A stretch of 64,000 bases of DNA from Methanolobus sp. WCC4 (GTDB taxonomy: Archaea; Halobacteriota; Methanosarcinia; Methanosarcinales; Methanosarcinaceae), in NCBI RefSeq assembly GCF_038022665.1, contig NZ_CP150629.1, forward strand, positions 2,152,480 to 2,216,479. The letters run 5' to 3'. The translations under genes and the position numbers were made by a program. Position 1 is the first letter of the stretch, and each line of letters starts with the position of its first letter. Shown here piece after piece: positions 45,743-55,808 of this stretch. Under the pieces are notes generated by a model. The model saw nothing but the letters and a program-made list of their open reading frames with translations. It ran no database searches and was not told the origin of the DNA.

Positions 45743-45750
45743 TAAATATA
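45743..45750 (+). promoter_or_regulatory. TATA box ahead of putative small RNA 2
   Basis: TAAATATA is about 30 bases before the start of the stem at 45779, at the usual distance for an archaeal transcription start. Confidence 0.5.
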
Positions 45751-45775
45751 ATATACGTCATTGGTATAGTATGAT

Positions 45776-45850
45776 CGATCTGAGGTGTGACCCTTCCTGA
45801 ATCCTCCTGGTTGTCCTCATCCTGTCTAAAGTAGACTCACACCTCAGAAC
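45776..45850 (+). ncRNA. Putative structured small RNA with anti-Shine-Dalgarno-like loop (2)
   Basis: TCTGAGGTGTGA (45779-45790) pairs perfectly with TCACACCTCAGA (45837-45848). Inside are a small hairpin GTCTA-AAG-TAGAC (45824-45836) and a pyrimidine-rich single strand containing CCTTCCTGAATCCTCCTGG. The TCCTCC part complements ribosome binding sites. A TATA box lies upstream at the right distance. It could be a free small RNA or a leader element of the lipoprotein gene starting 107 bases later. Confidence 0.5.
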
Positions 45851-45954
45851 ATACTAATAATATACTGATATAAAGTAAAGATATGGTATTCTTCATAAGT
45901 TTCTCCAAAGTATTATAATCCATAAGAGAACTTCGTTCTTCCAGGTAGATAAGC

Positions 45955-46716
45955 GTGAAACAAAGAATGATAGCCCTGTGTATGCTCCTTACACTGGTAT
46001 TTGTCTTTATACCAGGATGTATAGATGAGAATCCCAAAGAAGAAGAAATGACTTCTAAGGACATAGTTGTAAATGAGACTGAATTTGCAGAGGTAATGAA
46101 GGAAGCTAATACAGCCTATGTAAAAGCTCTTGTGTCAACAAGCAGGAAGGACACATCATCCTCGCAGATATATATTGATGAGCTGGTGGAAAAACTGACC
46201 TATGTATCAGACACCTACGGAGAAGCAGCTCCTGAGATGTATGCAACTGATAAGTACTGGCAGACAGAGATAAAAAGAGCAGTGATCATCGCTGAGTATT
46301 CACAGGAAATGCTTGATGAAGGCGATATAGAGGCTGCCCATGAGGCACTTGAACCTATGAGGGACCTTTTTTTCGGCCTCCATGAAAGGAACGATGTATT
46401 ACACATGGGAGACCACCTTACCATGTTCCATATGACAATGGAGGAGACCATTACTGCTGCAAATGAGAATAATACAGAGATGCTTACTCTCTTCATTCCA
46501 AAAATGGAAGAACAATGGCAGGATGTAAAGGATGCGGAAAGACCGGATAGTGCAGATGCCAGCTACGACCAGTCACTTGCAGCAGTTGACACAGCGATCG
46601 AAATGCTGAACGGATCAGTAGAAACAGGAAATATAACACAGGTGCAGCAGGACGCCGGAAGTCTGAAACTTGCATTTGCAGATGTCTTCTCAAAATACGG
46701 TGTTGTGATATCCTGA
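45955..46716 (+). CDS. Helical archaeal lipoprotein
   Basis: The 253 residues have a lipoprotein signal (CMLLTLVFVFIPGC, lipobox PGC) and a mature part that is almost all alpha-helical (EFAEVMKEANTAYVKAL; SQEMLDEGDIEAAHEALEPM). It contains the segments HERNDVLHMGDHLTMFHMTM and a C-terminal helix pair. The His-rich stretch might bind metal or cofactor, but this is speculative. GTG 45955 is chosen because AGGTAGAT lies just upstream and no other start gives a full signal. No family is recognised. Confidence 0.75.
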   Translation: MKQRMIALCMLLTLVFVFIPGCIDENPKEEEMTSKDIVVNETEFAEVMKEANTAYVKALVSTSRKDTSSSQIYIDELVEKLTYVSDTYGEAAPEMYATDKYWQTEIKRAVIIAEYSQEMLDEGDIEAAHEALEPMRDLFFGLHERNDVLHMGDHLTMFHMTMEETITAANENNTEMLTLFIPKMEEQWQDVKDAERPDSADASYDQSLAAVDTAIEMLNGSVETGNITQVQQDAGSLKLAFADVFSKYGVVIS

Positions 46717-46810
46717 AAGAAGAGAAGTTGAGCAAAATACCGGATTCACCTGTCAGATAATAAACGGAGAATGGGATGGGTAAAAGGCATCTTTAAATGT
46801 GACCATCCCA

Positions 46811-47449
46811 CTACAGGATGCGCAAACCCAGTAATTCCAGTCCCTGCTCAATGAAAAAGAGAGCAAAGATCATGTACACAAGTCCCAGACCACGGATAGT
46901 GTAGAGATAATAATTACTTTTCAGGAAAGAACGTGATCTTCCAACAAACAATGCTACCATGATCTTCGATCCTACAAGGAGAGCATAGAATCCAAGAACG
47001 AACAGGACAGTTGCAAGTATGTCGATTTTCATGCTCCTGAAAAGGATGGGACCACCAATGGCTATCCAGAAAAGGTATGGATGGGGGCTCAGAAAATTGG
47101 CCAGTATACCCTTTTTCAATGAATCCTTTTTTCTGCTCCCAATTTCAAGATCATTATTATCGGTCCTCAGGGAGGAAATACCGAGATGAATAAGATATAC
47201 CGCACCTGCAAGGCTGATAAAGGCAATAGTTCGGCCCTGGTCACTGAAGTTCAGAAGAAAGAGCAGGATAACTGATACTATCAGAATATCCGTTATCAGC
47301 GGTGATATAGCAACCTTCATACCCTCTTTTGAACCATGTTGCAATGTTTCAGAGATGGTCATTGCCATAAGTGGGCCGGGAGAGAGTCCAGCCGACAGAC
47401 CGAGAAAAATACCCATCAACAGGAATTCGGTTGTTCCTTGCATGTTCAT
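46811..47449 (-). CDS. LysE-family exporter
   Basis: The 212 residues form about six helices with the LysE motif LGLSAGLSPGPLMAMTISET, then HGSKEGMKVAISPLITD and FLSPHPYLFWIAIGGPIL. LysE/RhtB proteins export amino acids. The archaeal substrate is not known. I choose ATG 47449 with GGGAT seven bases before it; a longer in-frame start at 47500 lacks this. Confidence 0.88.
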   Translation of the reverse strand: MNMQGTTEFLLMGIFLGLSAGLSPGPLMAMTISETLQHGSKEGMKVAISPLITDILIVSVILLFLLNFSDQGRTIAFISLAGAVYLIHLGISSLRTDNNDLEIGSRKKDSLKKGILANFLSPHPYLFWIAIGGPILFRSMKIDILATVLFVLGFYALLVGSKIMVALFVGRSRSFLKSNYYLYTIRGLGLVYMIFALFFIEQGLELLGLRIL

Positions 47450-47549
47450 CCTTTGTATCCCTTTAAAAACTTTAAGGTTTTTGGCATCTAAAGGTAACAA
47501 ATAATAAAAAAGCTAGATGTTATTTATATAATTCAGCTATTAGTATCGT

Positions 47550-47600
47550 ATGGTATAATTTTATATTACCATATAGCATATGATATTTCATAGTATCATG
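47550..47600. repeat. Two inverted repeats upstream of sensor kinase
   Basis: TATGGTA (47550-47556)/TACCATA (47568-47574) and ATGATA (47581-47586)/TATCAT (47595-47600) are adjacent perfect inverted repeats in the gap between the LysE and kinase genes. They are possible operators. Confidence 0.4.
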
Positions 47601-47739
47601 AGCAATTATTAAATTCAGTTGCCTACTAAAAATAAAATAATAAAAATGAAGACAGATAGTAGCACACAGGGTTGGTTGGACATTCCCTGCCTTCATGTAA
47701 ACTTATAGCAATATTAGCAGTTGATAGTTTGTCCCATAG

Positions 47740-50016
47740 ATGGAAAATACCATGAACGCTAAGACCAATATTCATAACCACAGATCACTGGCACTTGAAG
47801 TAACAGCCATGTATATGATAGCTGCCGGTTTGTGGGTCCTGTTCTCTGACCAGATACTCGGATGGTTCGTTACAGATATAGACCTGTATATGAAAATGCA
47901 GATATATAAGGGAGGAGTGTTTGTATTTGCAACAGGTTCATTACTATACCTTTATCTCGATCCACGCATCAGAGAACTCAATGAATCCCAGAGGAAATTA
48001 AAGGATGCTGAAACATCACTGAAGAAACGCCTGGAATACGAGACAGCAACAGCAGAAAGTATGCACATCCTGCTTGAAACAGGTAGTGTCGATGAGATCC
48101 TAACACGAATACTCAAAGCAATACATGGAACTGTAAAGAATAGCAGGACCTATATCTTCATGAATGAAGAAGACCTGGAACTGGGACTTTGTATGTCACA
48201 GATAGCAGAGGTCGTCTCTGATGGGATCGAAACGCAGATCGATAACCCGGACCTTCAGCACCTTCCATATAGCGAAGGAGCACCAACACTGCTCCCTATT
48301 CTTGAAGCAAAACACCATTTCGCACATATAGTGGAAGAACTTGATGATCCTGAAAGGACCATTCTAGCTGAACAGGGAATACTCTCCATACTTTTATTAC
48401 CAATATTTGCCGGCAAGGAATTCTGGGGTTTCATAGGATTCGATGATTGCGTAGAGACCCGTGAATGGGAAGAGAATGACATCGACCTGTTAAAAGTGAT
48501 AGCTAATGGTATTGGTGAATACATCATCCGCAAAAGATCGGAAGAGGAGCTCAGGGAAAGTGAAGCAAAACAGAGTGCAATGATCACGAACAGTACCGAT
48601 GTGATCGCGATCATCGATGAGAACGGGATCAATCAGTATAAAAGTGCGAATGTGGAGAAACTGTTTGGCTGGAAGCCCGAAGAGCTCATTGGCAATTACA
48701 TGTGGGAGAACATGCACCCTGAAGATGTTGACTATATAAAAGCAGCATATTCGGTGTTCACCGGTACACCGGGAGCAATATTCAGTTCCGAAATGAAATA
48801 TCGGTGCAAGGATGGGACATACAAGTGGATAGAATACACGATCAACAATCTTCTGCATGAGCCTGCGATCAAAGGTATCCTGTTGAACTACCATGATATA
48901 ACTGAACGCAAACGGGCAGAAGATTTCCTGCTTGAGAGCGAAAGGAAGTTCAGGAACTATATTGAGAGCGCTCCTTATGGCATCTTCGTCATAGATAAAA
49001 ATGGAAATTATCTTGAGGTCAACAGAACTGCCTGTGAACTTACAGGATATGAAGAAGATGAACTAACTAAGATGAATATGCTTGACCTGATCGCAGCCGA
49101 ATCATCCATAAGGGCGAGTTATAGTTTCGATGAGCTTAAAATAACAGGCTACACATCGGCAGAGCTGCGTTTTAAGCACAAGGACGGCTCGGTGTTCTGG
49201 ATAAGAAGAGATGGCACAAGGCTCTCGGACACAGGTTATATCCTATTTATAACCGATATCACAGAAAAGAAAAAGGTGGAGCACTCCTTGATAGAAGCAA
49301 AGATGCTTGCAGAAGAGAACAGCCGTATCAAGTCGGAGTTCCTTGCTAACATGAGCCATGAATTAAGGACACCACTGAATTCAGTGATCGGATTTTCCGA
49401 TCTGCTTGGAGTGACTATAAAAGAGGATATTACTGAGAAGCAGCTCGGATACATTAACCATATCAATAAAAGTGGAAGACACCTTCTGGAGCTTATAAAT
49501 GATATTCTTGATATCTCAAAGATAGAAGCTGGAAAGATGGAACTTGAACTTGAGAGACTCCATGCATCAGAAGTATTGAATGAGGTACGGGAATCTGTTC
49601 TGCCACTTGCACAAAAGAAAAATATCACGATAAGAATTCCAGAGAATCACAATAATGGCGAGATAATTGCTGATAGGTTGAAGTTACAACAGATAATGCT
49701 GAATCTACTCAGCAATGCGATCAAGTTCACACCCGACAATGGCGAGGTTTCGATCAGTCTCAGTAAGAAGAACGACAAGACAGAATTCTCAGTTGCAGAT
49801 ACAGGCATCGGAATCCCTAAAGACAAACAGGAAGATATATTCAACCCATTTACCCAGGTCGATGCATCATTTAAAAGAAAATACGAGGGAACTGGCCTGG
49901 GACTGGCACTTGTCAGACAGTTCGTGGAAATGCATGGTGGGGAGATCTGGCTTGAAAGTGAAGAAGGAAAAGGAAGTACATTTACTTTCACCATCAATGA
50001 CCGGATCAACGAATAG
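47740..50016 (+). CDS. Membrane sensor histidine kinase with GAF and PAS domains
   Basis: The 758 residues begin with two membrane helices (TAMYMIAAGLWVLFSD and GGVFVFATGSLLYLYL) around a short external loop. A coiled segment and a GAF domain follow (about 105-270). Two PAS domains (YHDITERKRAEDF and FITDITEKKKVEH mark their ends) lead to HisKA with the His in FLANMSHELRTPLNSVIGFSDLL. The ATPase domain has LLSNAIKFTPDN, ADTGIGIP and GTGLGLAL. No response regulator is adjacent. The sensor could read a signal in the membrane or cytoplasm; ligands are unknown. Confidence 0.92.
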   Translation: MENTMNAKTNIHNHRSLALEVTAMYMIAAGLWVLFSDQILGWFVTDIDLYMKMQIYKGGVFVFATGSLLYLYLDPRIRELNESQRKLKDAETSLKKRLEYETATAESMHILLETGSVDEILTRILKAIHGTVKNSRTYIFMNEEDLELGLCMSQIAEVVSDGIETQIDNPDLQHLPYSEGAPTLLPILEAKHHFAHIVEELDDPERTILAEQGILSILLLPIFAGKEFWGFIGFDDCVETREWEENDIDLLKVIANGIGEYIIRKRSEEELRESEAKQSAMITNSTDVIAIIDENGINQYKSANVEKLFGWKPEELIGNYMWENMHPEDVDYIKAAYSVFTGTPGAIFSSEMKYRCKDGTYKWIEYTINNLLHEPAIKGILLNYHDITERKRAEDFLLESERKFRNYIESAPYGIFVIDKNGNYLEVNRTACELTGYEEDELTKMNMLDLIAAESSIRASYSFDELKITGYTSAELRFKHKDGSVFWIRRDGTRLSDTGYILFITDITEKKKVEHSLIEAKMLAEENSRIKSEFLANMSHELRTPLNSVIGFSDLLGVTIKEDITEKQLGYINHINKSGRHLLELINDILDISKIEAGKMELELERLHASEVLNEVRESVLPLAQKKNITIRIPENHNNGEIIADRLKLQQIMLNLLSNAIKFTPDNGEVSISLSKKNDKTEFSVADTGIGIPKDKQEDIFNPFTQVDASFKRKYEGTGLGLALVRQFVEMHGGEIWLESEEGKGSTFTFTINDRINE

Positions 50017-50077
50017 AATTGAATAAATAGAATAGATGATCAGCTTATTGTGAAGGAATTGAGGGATATTCTCAGAT

Positions 50078-50923
50078 TCATCTTACCAGAAGTTCGTGAT
50101 TCTGCTCGAATATCCTTGAAGAGATCCTCATATTTCCAAGTTCTTTGTTAGCTTGCTCAAGTTTGTTCTTCAGCTCGAAGACATCATCTTCAAGGCCCTT
50201 GATATATGCCAGTTGCTGCTCGATCCTGGCATCCTTTTTAATGATATGAAGCTGTTGTTTGTGGATAGTTGTCTGCCTGCCTATCTCTTCTTCGGTCTTT
50301 TTCTGCAGTTCAATGAGTTCTTTTTCGCGGGAGGCGAATTCCTCCTCCTGTGCAGAGAGGTTCTTATGGACGTGCTTGATGTATTCACGCCTGCGTTCTA
50401 TCTTCTCGTTCTCGACCTCGATATCAATTTCACCGGAAGCTAGCTCTCTCTTCCTTGCAGTGATCTCCTTTGCCCTTCTATTGAGTCTGACCCTGGTCCT
50501 TTCAAGTCTTTTCTGCTTTTTGTGAAGGGCCAGTTCCTCTTCATACTGGACACGTAGAACCCTGTATTGCTCACAGTTTCTTTTCTGGAGAGAGTCCATA
50601 TTGATATCGTATCTGTCCATACGGCTTGAAAGCTCAGTTTCAAGCTTTAAGAAGTCAACACGCTTTTTCTCGTAATCCTTCTTTGCTTTTTTGAGCTCAT
50701 CATTTTTGGCAACAAGCTTTTCATATTCCACAGTGATCAGTTTTTTTGCTTCACGGATCTTCTTATACTCTTCCATGACAAGGACTTCATCAGCCTTGAT
50801 CTGCTCTTTCTTCATAGAGATCTCAGCACGCTTTTTCTCAACTTCATCAAGCTGACTGAAGTAAGTAGCCTTGATATTCTCAAGATCCTGCAGTTGATTC
50901 TGGTAGAAAAGTTCCTCGCTCAT
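50078..50923 (-). CDS. Coiled-coil protein
   Basis: The 281 residues are almost entirely alpha-helical heptad repeats, rich in Glu, Lys, Gln and Arg (for example ELKKAKKDYEKKRVDFLKLE and VENEKIERRREYIKHVHKNL), from about residue 5 to 270. Only the last few residues (SSRIFEQNHELLVR) break the pattern. It has no membrane segment or signal. It converges on the kinase gene, separated by about 60 bases. A structural or scaffold role is likely; no family is recognised. Confidence 0.75.
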   Translation of the reverse strand: MSEELFYQNQLQDLENIKATYFSQLDEVEKKRAEISMKKEQIKADEVLVMEEYKKIREAKKLITVEYEKLVAKNDELKKAKKDYEKKRVDFLKLETELSSRMDRYDINMDSLQKRNCEQYRVLRVQYEEELALHKKQKRLERTRVRLNRRAKEITARKRELASGEIDIEVENEKIERRREYIKHVHKNLSAQEEEFASREKELIELQKKTEEEIGRQTTIHKQQLHIIKKDARIEQQLAYIKGLEDDVFELKNKLEQANKELGNMRISSRIFEQNHELLVR

Positions 50924-51158
50924 TTTCGGTCCCGCTTAAATTTTACTGATTCCATCTGGAATACATAGTTTGTACTAATAAAGAGTAATTATGTTGTTAT
51001 ATAAAAGAAGCATGTTCATAGTTTTTCAATATCTACCCACATATGCGTTCATTAGGCATAATTATGTACATGAACAAGAAAAATAAAAGAAAACAGGCCT
51101 TTAAAGTAGAGCTAATTGTTCATTGACCGGTCATTGAACGCAATATGCAATAAAATGA

Positions 51159-51788
51159 TCAGCTTAATGTTATATAAGCTACAATTTGCTCGGAAGCGAT
51201 GTGTATCAATATCATATTGGTTGTGCTAAGTGAAGTCTTCTCAGCCTCAGGATCAGTTACATCTATAGGATTGTCATTTATCGTGAAAGTACCGGAACTA
51301 GTATCAATTTCCAGTTTATCACCGACGGCCATGACCTCACTATTTCCAGTAATTGGAGAATAGATATGAGTTTCCCCATTCGAAGAGAGGATCAATCTGA
51401 TCTTCGAAAGATCCATATCATCGCCACTCTGATGTTCAAGCAAATACTTCCCGTCATCGAGTGTTGATCCCTTTACTGATACCTGAGGAAATGAGTCATA
51501 TGTTTTGGAATCCGAAGACTGGTCATTCGTTTCTTCAGCTACTTCGTCTTTAATGGCAGTTGATCCCATCTGATCCGCTTCTGGCAAGGTATCCTCTGTC
51601 GTGCCATTAGCTTCATTGATCAAACCATCATCAATATCATCAGATCGGATCTGATCAGTTTCTGGCAAGACACCTTCTGTCGTGCCATTATCCTCATTGT
51701 TCAAACCAGTATCAGAAGCGCATCCTGAAACCAAAACAACAAAACCGATCAAAAAGATTACCATAGCTAACGAAATGTTACTTTTCAA
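51159..51788 (-). CDS. Lipoprotein with archaeal pilin-like C-terminal domain
   Basis: About 209 residues: a lipoprotein signal (LAMVIFLIGFVVLVSGC), then a linker with an imperfect tandem repeat (NEDNGTTEGVLPETDQI / NEANGTTEDTLPEADQM), and a C-terminal beta domain. That domain has the pattern GKYLLEHQSGDDMDLSKIRL, GNSEVMAVGDKLEIDT and LIHIASEQIVAYITLS, much like the C-terminal part of archaeal type IV pilins. The lipobox replaces the class III signal, so it would be lipid-anchored rather than assembled. TTG 51788 follows GGTGGGAT; an upstream TTG at 51806 overlaps this. Confidence 0.72.
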   Translation of the reverse strand: MKSNISLAMVIFLIGFVVLVSGCASDTGLNNEDNGTTEGVLPETDQIRSDDIDDGLINEANGTTEDTLPEADQMGSTAIKDEVAEETNDQSSDSKTYDSFPQVSVKGSTLDDGKYLLEHQSGDDMDLSKIRLILSSNGETHIYSPITGNSEVMAVGDKLEIDTSSGTFTINDNPIDVTDPEAEKTSLSTTNMILIHIASEQIVAYITLS

Positions 51789-51920
51789 GTATATCCCACC
51801 ACTCAATAGGTAATCTTTTTTATATAATATTTAACTCTTCTCGTAATCTCTCAAAAAGCTGCAGGAAATTATCTTTGCAGATAATCTAAAAAGATAATGT
51901 AAAAAATAAAATAGAAGGGC

Positions 51921-54900
51921 TTAAAGCCCTTTTCTACCTTTCTGACCTTTCATTACAACCGCTGTCATAATTCCAATGGCTGCTATTCCAAGTATCCAAT
52001 AAAGATATCCGGAACCACTTTCTTCAGTGGGTTCTTCTGTTTCTACCGGAGGAGTGTATACAACTTCCGGCGTCTCTTCAATGACCTCTTCCTTATAGAT
52101 ACCAAAGAGTGCATATACAGAGAAGTGAGTGGTGAAAGCAGTTGCTCTGCCATTCTCCCAATCAACAGTTGTCTCAAGGGGCATCCATTCACCATCCTCT
52201 GAATATGTGTAGATCACAGGCTCTTGCTCCCTGGAGAACTCTTCCGGATCGAAGTCAAGAGTGATCATGACCTCTTTACTGAAAGATGTGCCTGAAGGTC
52301 CGAAATCAACACATATACCAGGATCACTTACACCTGCCGGTGCAGACGCAGGCGGAGAAGGTAATTTCCTGACAGTGACCTTACCTACAGCATTGCCTGC
52401 AGGGTCAACTGCAACCGTTCCTTTGAACAGGGTTACAGTAGTTGTGGAATCTGCAGATTTGGCAACGGTATCTCTACTTACTTCGCCGTTGTTCCCGGTT
52501 GAGAGATACGTGGTCACAATGGTCCGTGACCTGAGCATCACAGGCAAAGAATCATCATCAAGCGATTCAGAAGGACTTTCAGATGACTCGTCAGATGATC
52601 CGTCATCTATGAAAATACCGAATCTACCGAAAGCTGACAGGTTGGCAATGATAGTGTTAGTGCTTGTATTCACTGACGTACTGCTCACATCATACCAGTC
52701 ACTGCCATTCAACTTGTAGAGGTCGAGTGTTGATTCCTCAGTGCTGTCCAGAGATGAATCATTGTAATAGAAAGTAATGTTCATGTTCTGTGATGAGTTA
52801 AGGGACAGGTAGCCGAAAACATTCACTTTTCCTGTAAAGCTGTTCGGGTCGCTTGTGTTACCATTCAGACTGGTCTCCGAGTCATTGATACTGAAGGACA
52901 GCTTAAGTGTTTCATTTATGAATGACTGGTTGGTTACAGTTATGTTCAAGGAATCACTGGAATACAGACCATGAAGACTGTTGTCAACTGCAAAGTTCGA
53001 TATCAGAGTACTGTTGCTTGAACTATTGTCGTAGATACCTACTGTATTGTTGTTCAAAGTGCTGTCAGACAAAGTATAGTCCTCACAGCCATCAACATAT
53101 ACACCGTAATCGGAGTTATAGCTGACAGTATTGTTGTCCAGCGTCACATGCTGATTCTCTATGAGATAGATACCATGGTTCGAGTTACTATTGATGGTAT
53201 TATCGGTTATGGAACTATGATCACATGTATTGTCAGAATACTGTGAATAGGAATAGATACCATATCTTGTATTTTCACTTATATTGTTCTGAGTGATATT
53301 ACTATAATCACAGCTACCTGTATATATGGAGCCGGAACTCAGATAAAGCATTACACCATCACGATTGCCTGTTATTGTATTATCTACCAGGGTGTTATAA
53401 TTGCACTGAAAACTGTTGTATGAATAAAGGTAGACTCCTTCATTCGTATTGTCGGTGATCACATTACTATCCAGAGTATTGGAATTCGAGGTCTCGATCC
53501 TTATACCACGCACATTGCTATCGATAGTATTGTTCGTTATCTCATTACTGGTCGAATAATACTTGACATAGATACCATAATTGGTACTGCCTGATATCTC
53601 ATTATCAAGTATATCATTATCATTGCATGATGAATACATGTAGATACCGTTATCATTGGAACTAAGAATGTTATTGGATATCTCATTAAACCTCGAAGAA
53701 GCATAAAGATAGATACCATTGGAGCTTGAACTAACGTTGTTCTCGCTCAGAACATTATAAGTTCCAGAAGAAGAGATATAAATACCATAATTGTTGTTGC
53801 TCGTCAGATCATTGTTTGTGACATTATTGTAGTCACATGAACTGATAAGATAGATACCGTACGGATTGGAAGAAACTGTGTTGTTTATCATGTCATTCGT
53901 ATCTGAAGATGAAAGATAGATACCAGTATTACTGTTCCCTGTTACATTGTTGCTGGAAACATTGTTCTCATTACTTGAGGTGTAAAGATAGATACCATAA
54001 GTATTGGAATATACAGTATTGTCGAATATCTCATTGTCTGTTGAAGAATACAGGATAATACCATTGCTATTGGAAGAGACATCATTATCATTTAAATTAT
54101 TGAAAGTGTTGGACTCATCCAGGAATATTCCCCTTATACTACTGTAGCTGGTGATGTTTACCAGGTCGTTATAATCGGAGTCGAACAAACGAATACCATT
54201 GTAACCATCTACAACTGTCACATTGTCTATGGTCGAGTTGTCAGTATATGCGAACAGAACGCTATCATACCCATCTGACAAGCTCAGATCCCTTACAGTG
54301 ACATTGGTGGAATTGATCACACATATCTGCCCTGAATCAGCAGGTAGCTGAACATCGGATACATTCATCCAGTAATATATCGGCTTGCTGTCAACAAGAT
54401 TGCTTGTGTTGACATAATTTATGTAATGGTCCAGTGATGCACCATCAACTCCGAAATTATAGGTATTGGAGTTCATTGAGTTGTTTTCAAATGTGTTGCT
54501 TCCTGAATTGAAGATGAATATACCGTATGTACCGCTATTGACACTGTTGTTGGTTACATTGTTGTAGGTTGATGTCTGTAAATGTATACCATAGTTATTC
54601 CCCGAAGTAAAATTATTGTTCATTATGTTGTTGAATGCACTATAGTCATCAAGGAAAATACCATTCGTCTTTGACGAGGCTGTGATATTGGACACATCAT
54701 TGTACTCGGAATCATACAAACGGATACCATTGGTACCAATTGACACAGTAACATTGTCTATGGTCGAGTTGTCAGTATATGCAAAAAGAACATCATCATA
54801 TCCTCTGGAAAGAACAAGGTCAACAACAGAGATATTCGTGGAGCTTGCCACACATACCTGACCCGCATCTGCAGGGATCTGTGCATCGGACTGACTTACC

Positions 54901-55808
54901 CAGTAATAGATAGGTTTGCTGTTAACAAGGTTACTTGTATCTACATTATTTGAGTAATGGGATGCAGAAGAACCATCAACTCCAAAATTATTACTATTGG
55001 AGTTCATAGTATTATTGACCAGTATACAGGAACCTGAAGAATCAAGATATATACCACGACTATTTAAGTATGCAGTATTGTTAGCAAGGTTACTGTTCCC
55101 TGAAGCAACCAGGTAGATACCATAACTGTTAGAGTATGCAGTATTATTGGTAAGGTCACTATTCCCTGAAGAAGACAGGAAGATACCATAACTGTTAGAA
55201 TATGCGATGTTATCTGTCAAATTGCTATAGCTGGAAGAACCTATGTAGAACCCATATGAACTGCCACTTATTGTATTGTTCCATAATGTGTTATAATAAC
55301 TTGAAGAATAAGTGTAGATACCAGAATATGAATTACTGCTTAGATTGTTATTATATATACTATTATTACTGGAACCGGTCAGGTGAAGACCACGATAATT
55401 ATTTGTAAATAGATTGTCCGATATTGTACAATTAGAGTTCAAGGACATCTTCACTCCTGAACTTGTAGATGATGTGGCATCCTTGATCGTAAAACCGGAG
55501 AGAGTTACGTTATCAGATGTGATCTGAACTACATCATTATTACTAACAGGAGTTCTGATGGTAGTACTTGCAGCCCCGTTCTCAGATATAAGGGTCAACT
55601 CCTCGCTGATCACAACATTTTCCGAATATGTTCCATCAGTTACGATGATAATGTCATTTGCCGATGCAGCGGTGATCGCATCACCTATTGTTGTATATGC
55701 CTCACCGGAACCGACCCTCAGAGTCTCTGCTGAAGCTGTACCTGTGAAAATGATAATGGCGATTGCCAGTAATAGAAGAGCATTTGGTCTTGGTTTTTTA
55801 ATGTACAT
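51921..55808 (-). CDS. Giant NosD-like beta-helix surface protein
   Basis: The 1295-residue exported protein has a signal peptide (ending TASAETLRVG), then a right-handed beta-helix of many NosD/PbH1-like repeats (N-T-(I/V)-x-x-N-x-x-G-(I/V)-x-L). Within it a unit of about 170 residues occurs twice: it starts SKPIYYW, with FAYTDNSTIDNVTV in both copies, and contains no gap or stop. After the helix comes a ZU5-like region (TVAVDPAGNAVGKVTVRKLP, FDPEEFSREQEPVIYTYSEDG) and a single C-terminal membrane anchor with a basic tail. It may form a long fibre or bind sugars. No enzyme motif is seen. Confidence 0.82.
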   Translation of the reverse strand: MYIKKPRPNALLLLAIAIIIFTGTASAETLRVGSGEAYTTIGDAITAASANDIIIVTDGTYSENVVISEELTLISENGAASTTIRTPVSNNDVVQITSDNVTLSGFTIKDATSSTSSGVKMSLNSNCTISDNLFTNNYRGLHLTGSSNNSIYNNNLSSNSYSGIYTYSSSYYNTLWNNTISGSSYGFYIGSSSYSNLTDNIAYSNSYGIFLSSSGNSDLTNNTAYSNSYGIYLVASGNSNLANNTAYLNSRGIYLDSSGSCILVNNTMNSNSNNFGVDGSSASHYSNNVDTSNLVNSKPIYYWVSQSDAQIPADAGQVCVASSTNISVVDLVLSRGYDDVLFAYTDNSTIDNVTVSIGTNGIRLYDSEYNDVSNITASSKTNGIFLDDYSAFNNIMNNNFTSGNNYGIHLQTSTYNNVTNNSVNSGTYGIFIFNSGSNTFENNSMNSNTYNFGVDGASLDHYINYVNTSNLVDSKPIYYWMNVSDVQLPADSGQICVINSTNVTVRDLSLSDGYDSVLFAYTDNSTIDNVTVVDGYNGIRLFDSDYNDLVNITSYSSIRGIFLDESNTFNNLNDNDVSSNSNGIILYSSTDNEIFDNTVYSNTYGIYLYTSSNENNVSSNNVTGNSNTGIYLSSSDTNDMINNTVSSNPYGIYLISSCDYNNVTNNDLTSNNNYGIYISSSGTYNVLSENNVSSSSNGIYLYASSRFNEISNNILSSNDNGIYMYSSCNDNDILDNEISGSTNYGIYVKYYSTSNEITNNTIDSNVRGIRIETSNSNTLDSNVITDNTNEGVYLYSYNSFQCNYNTLVDNTITGNRDGVMLYLSSGSIYTGSCDYSNITQNNISENTRYGIYSYSQYSDNTCDHSSITDNTINSNSNHGIYLIENQHVTLDNNTVSYNSDYGVYVDGCEDYTLSDSTLNNNTVGIYDNSSSNSTLISNFAVDNSLHGLYSSDSLNITVTNQSFINETLKLSFSINDSETSLNGNTSDPNSFTGKVNVFGYLSLNSSQNMNITFYYNDSSLDSTEESTLDLYKLNGSDWYDVSSTSVNTSTNTIIANLSAFGRFGIFIDDGSSDESSESPSESLDDDSLPVMLRSRTIVTTYLSTGNNGEVSRDTVAKSADSTTTVTLFKGTVAVDPAGNAVGKVTVRKLPSPPASAPAGVSDPGICVDFGPSGTSFSKEVMITLDFDPEEFSREQEPVIYTYSEDGEWMPLETTVDWENGRATAFTTHFSVYALFGIYKEEVIEETPEVVYTPPVETEEPTEESGSGYLYWILGIAAIGIMTAVVMKGQKGRKGL

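Noticed and set aside
51921-55808. Possible CRISPR-like array in the NosD region
   Set aside because: Repeats are protein-coding beta-helix motifs of uneven length, without spacers or cas genes.
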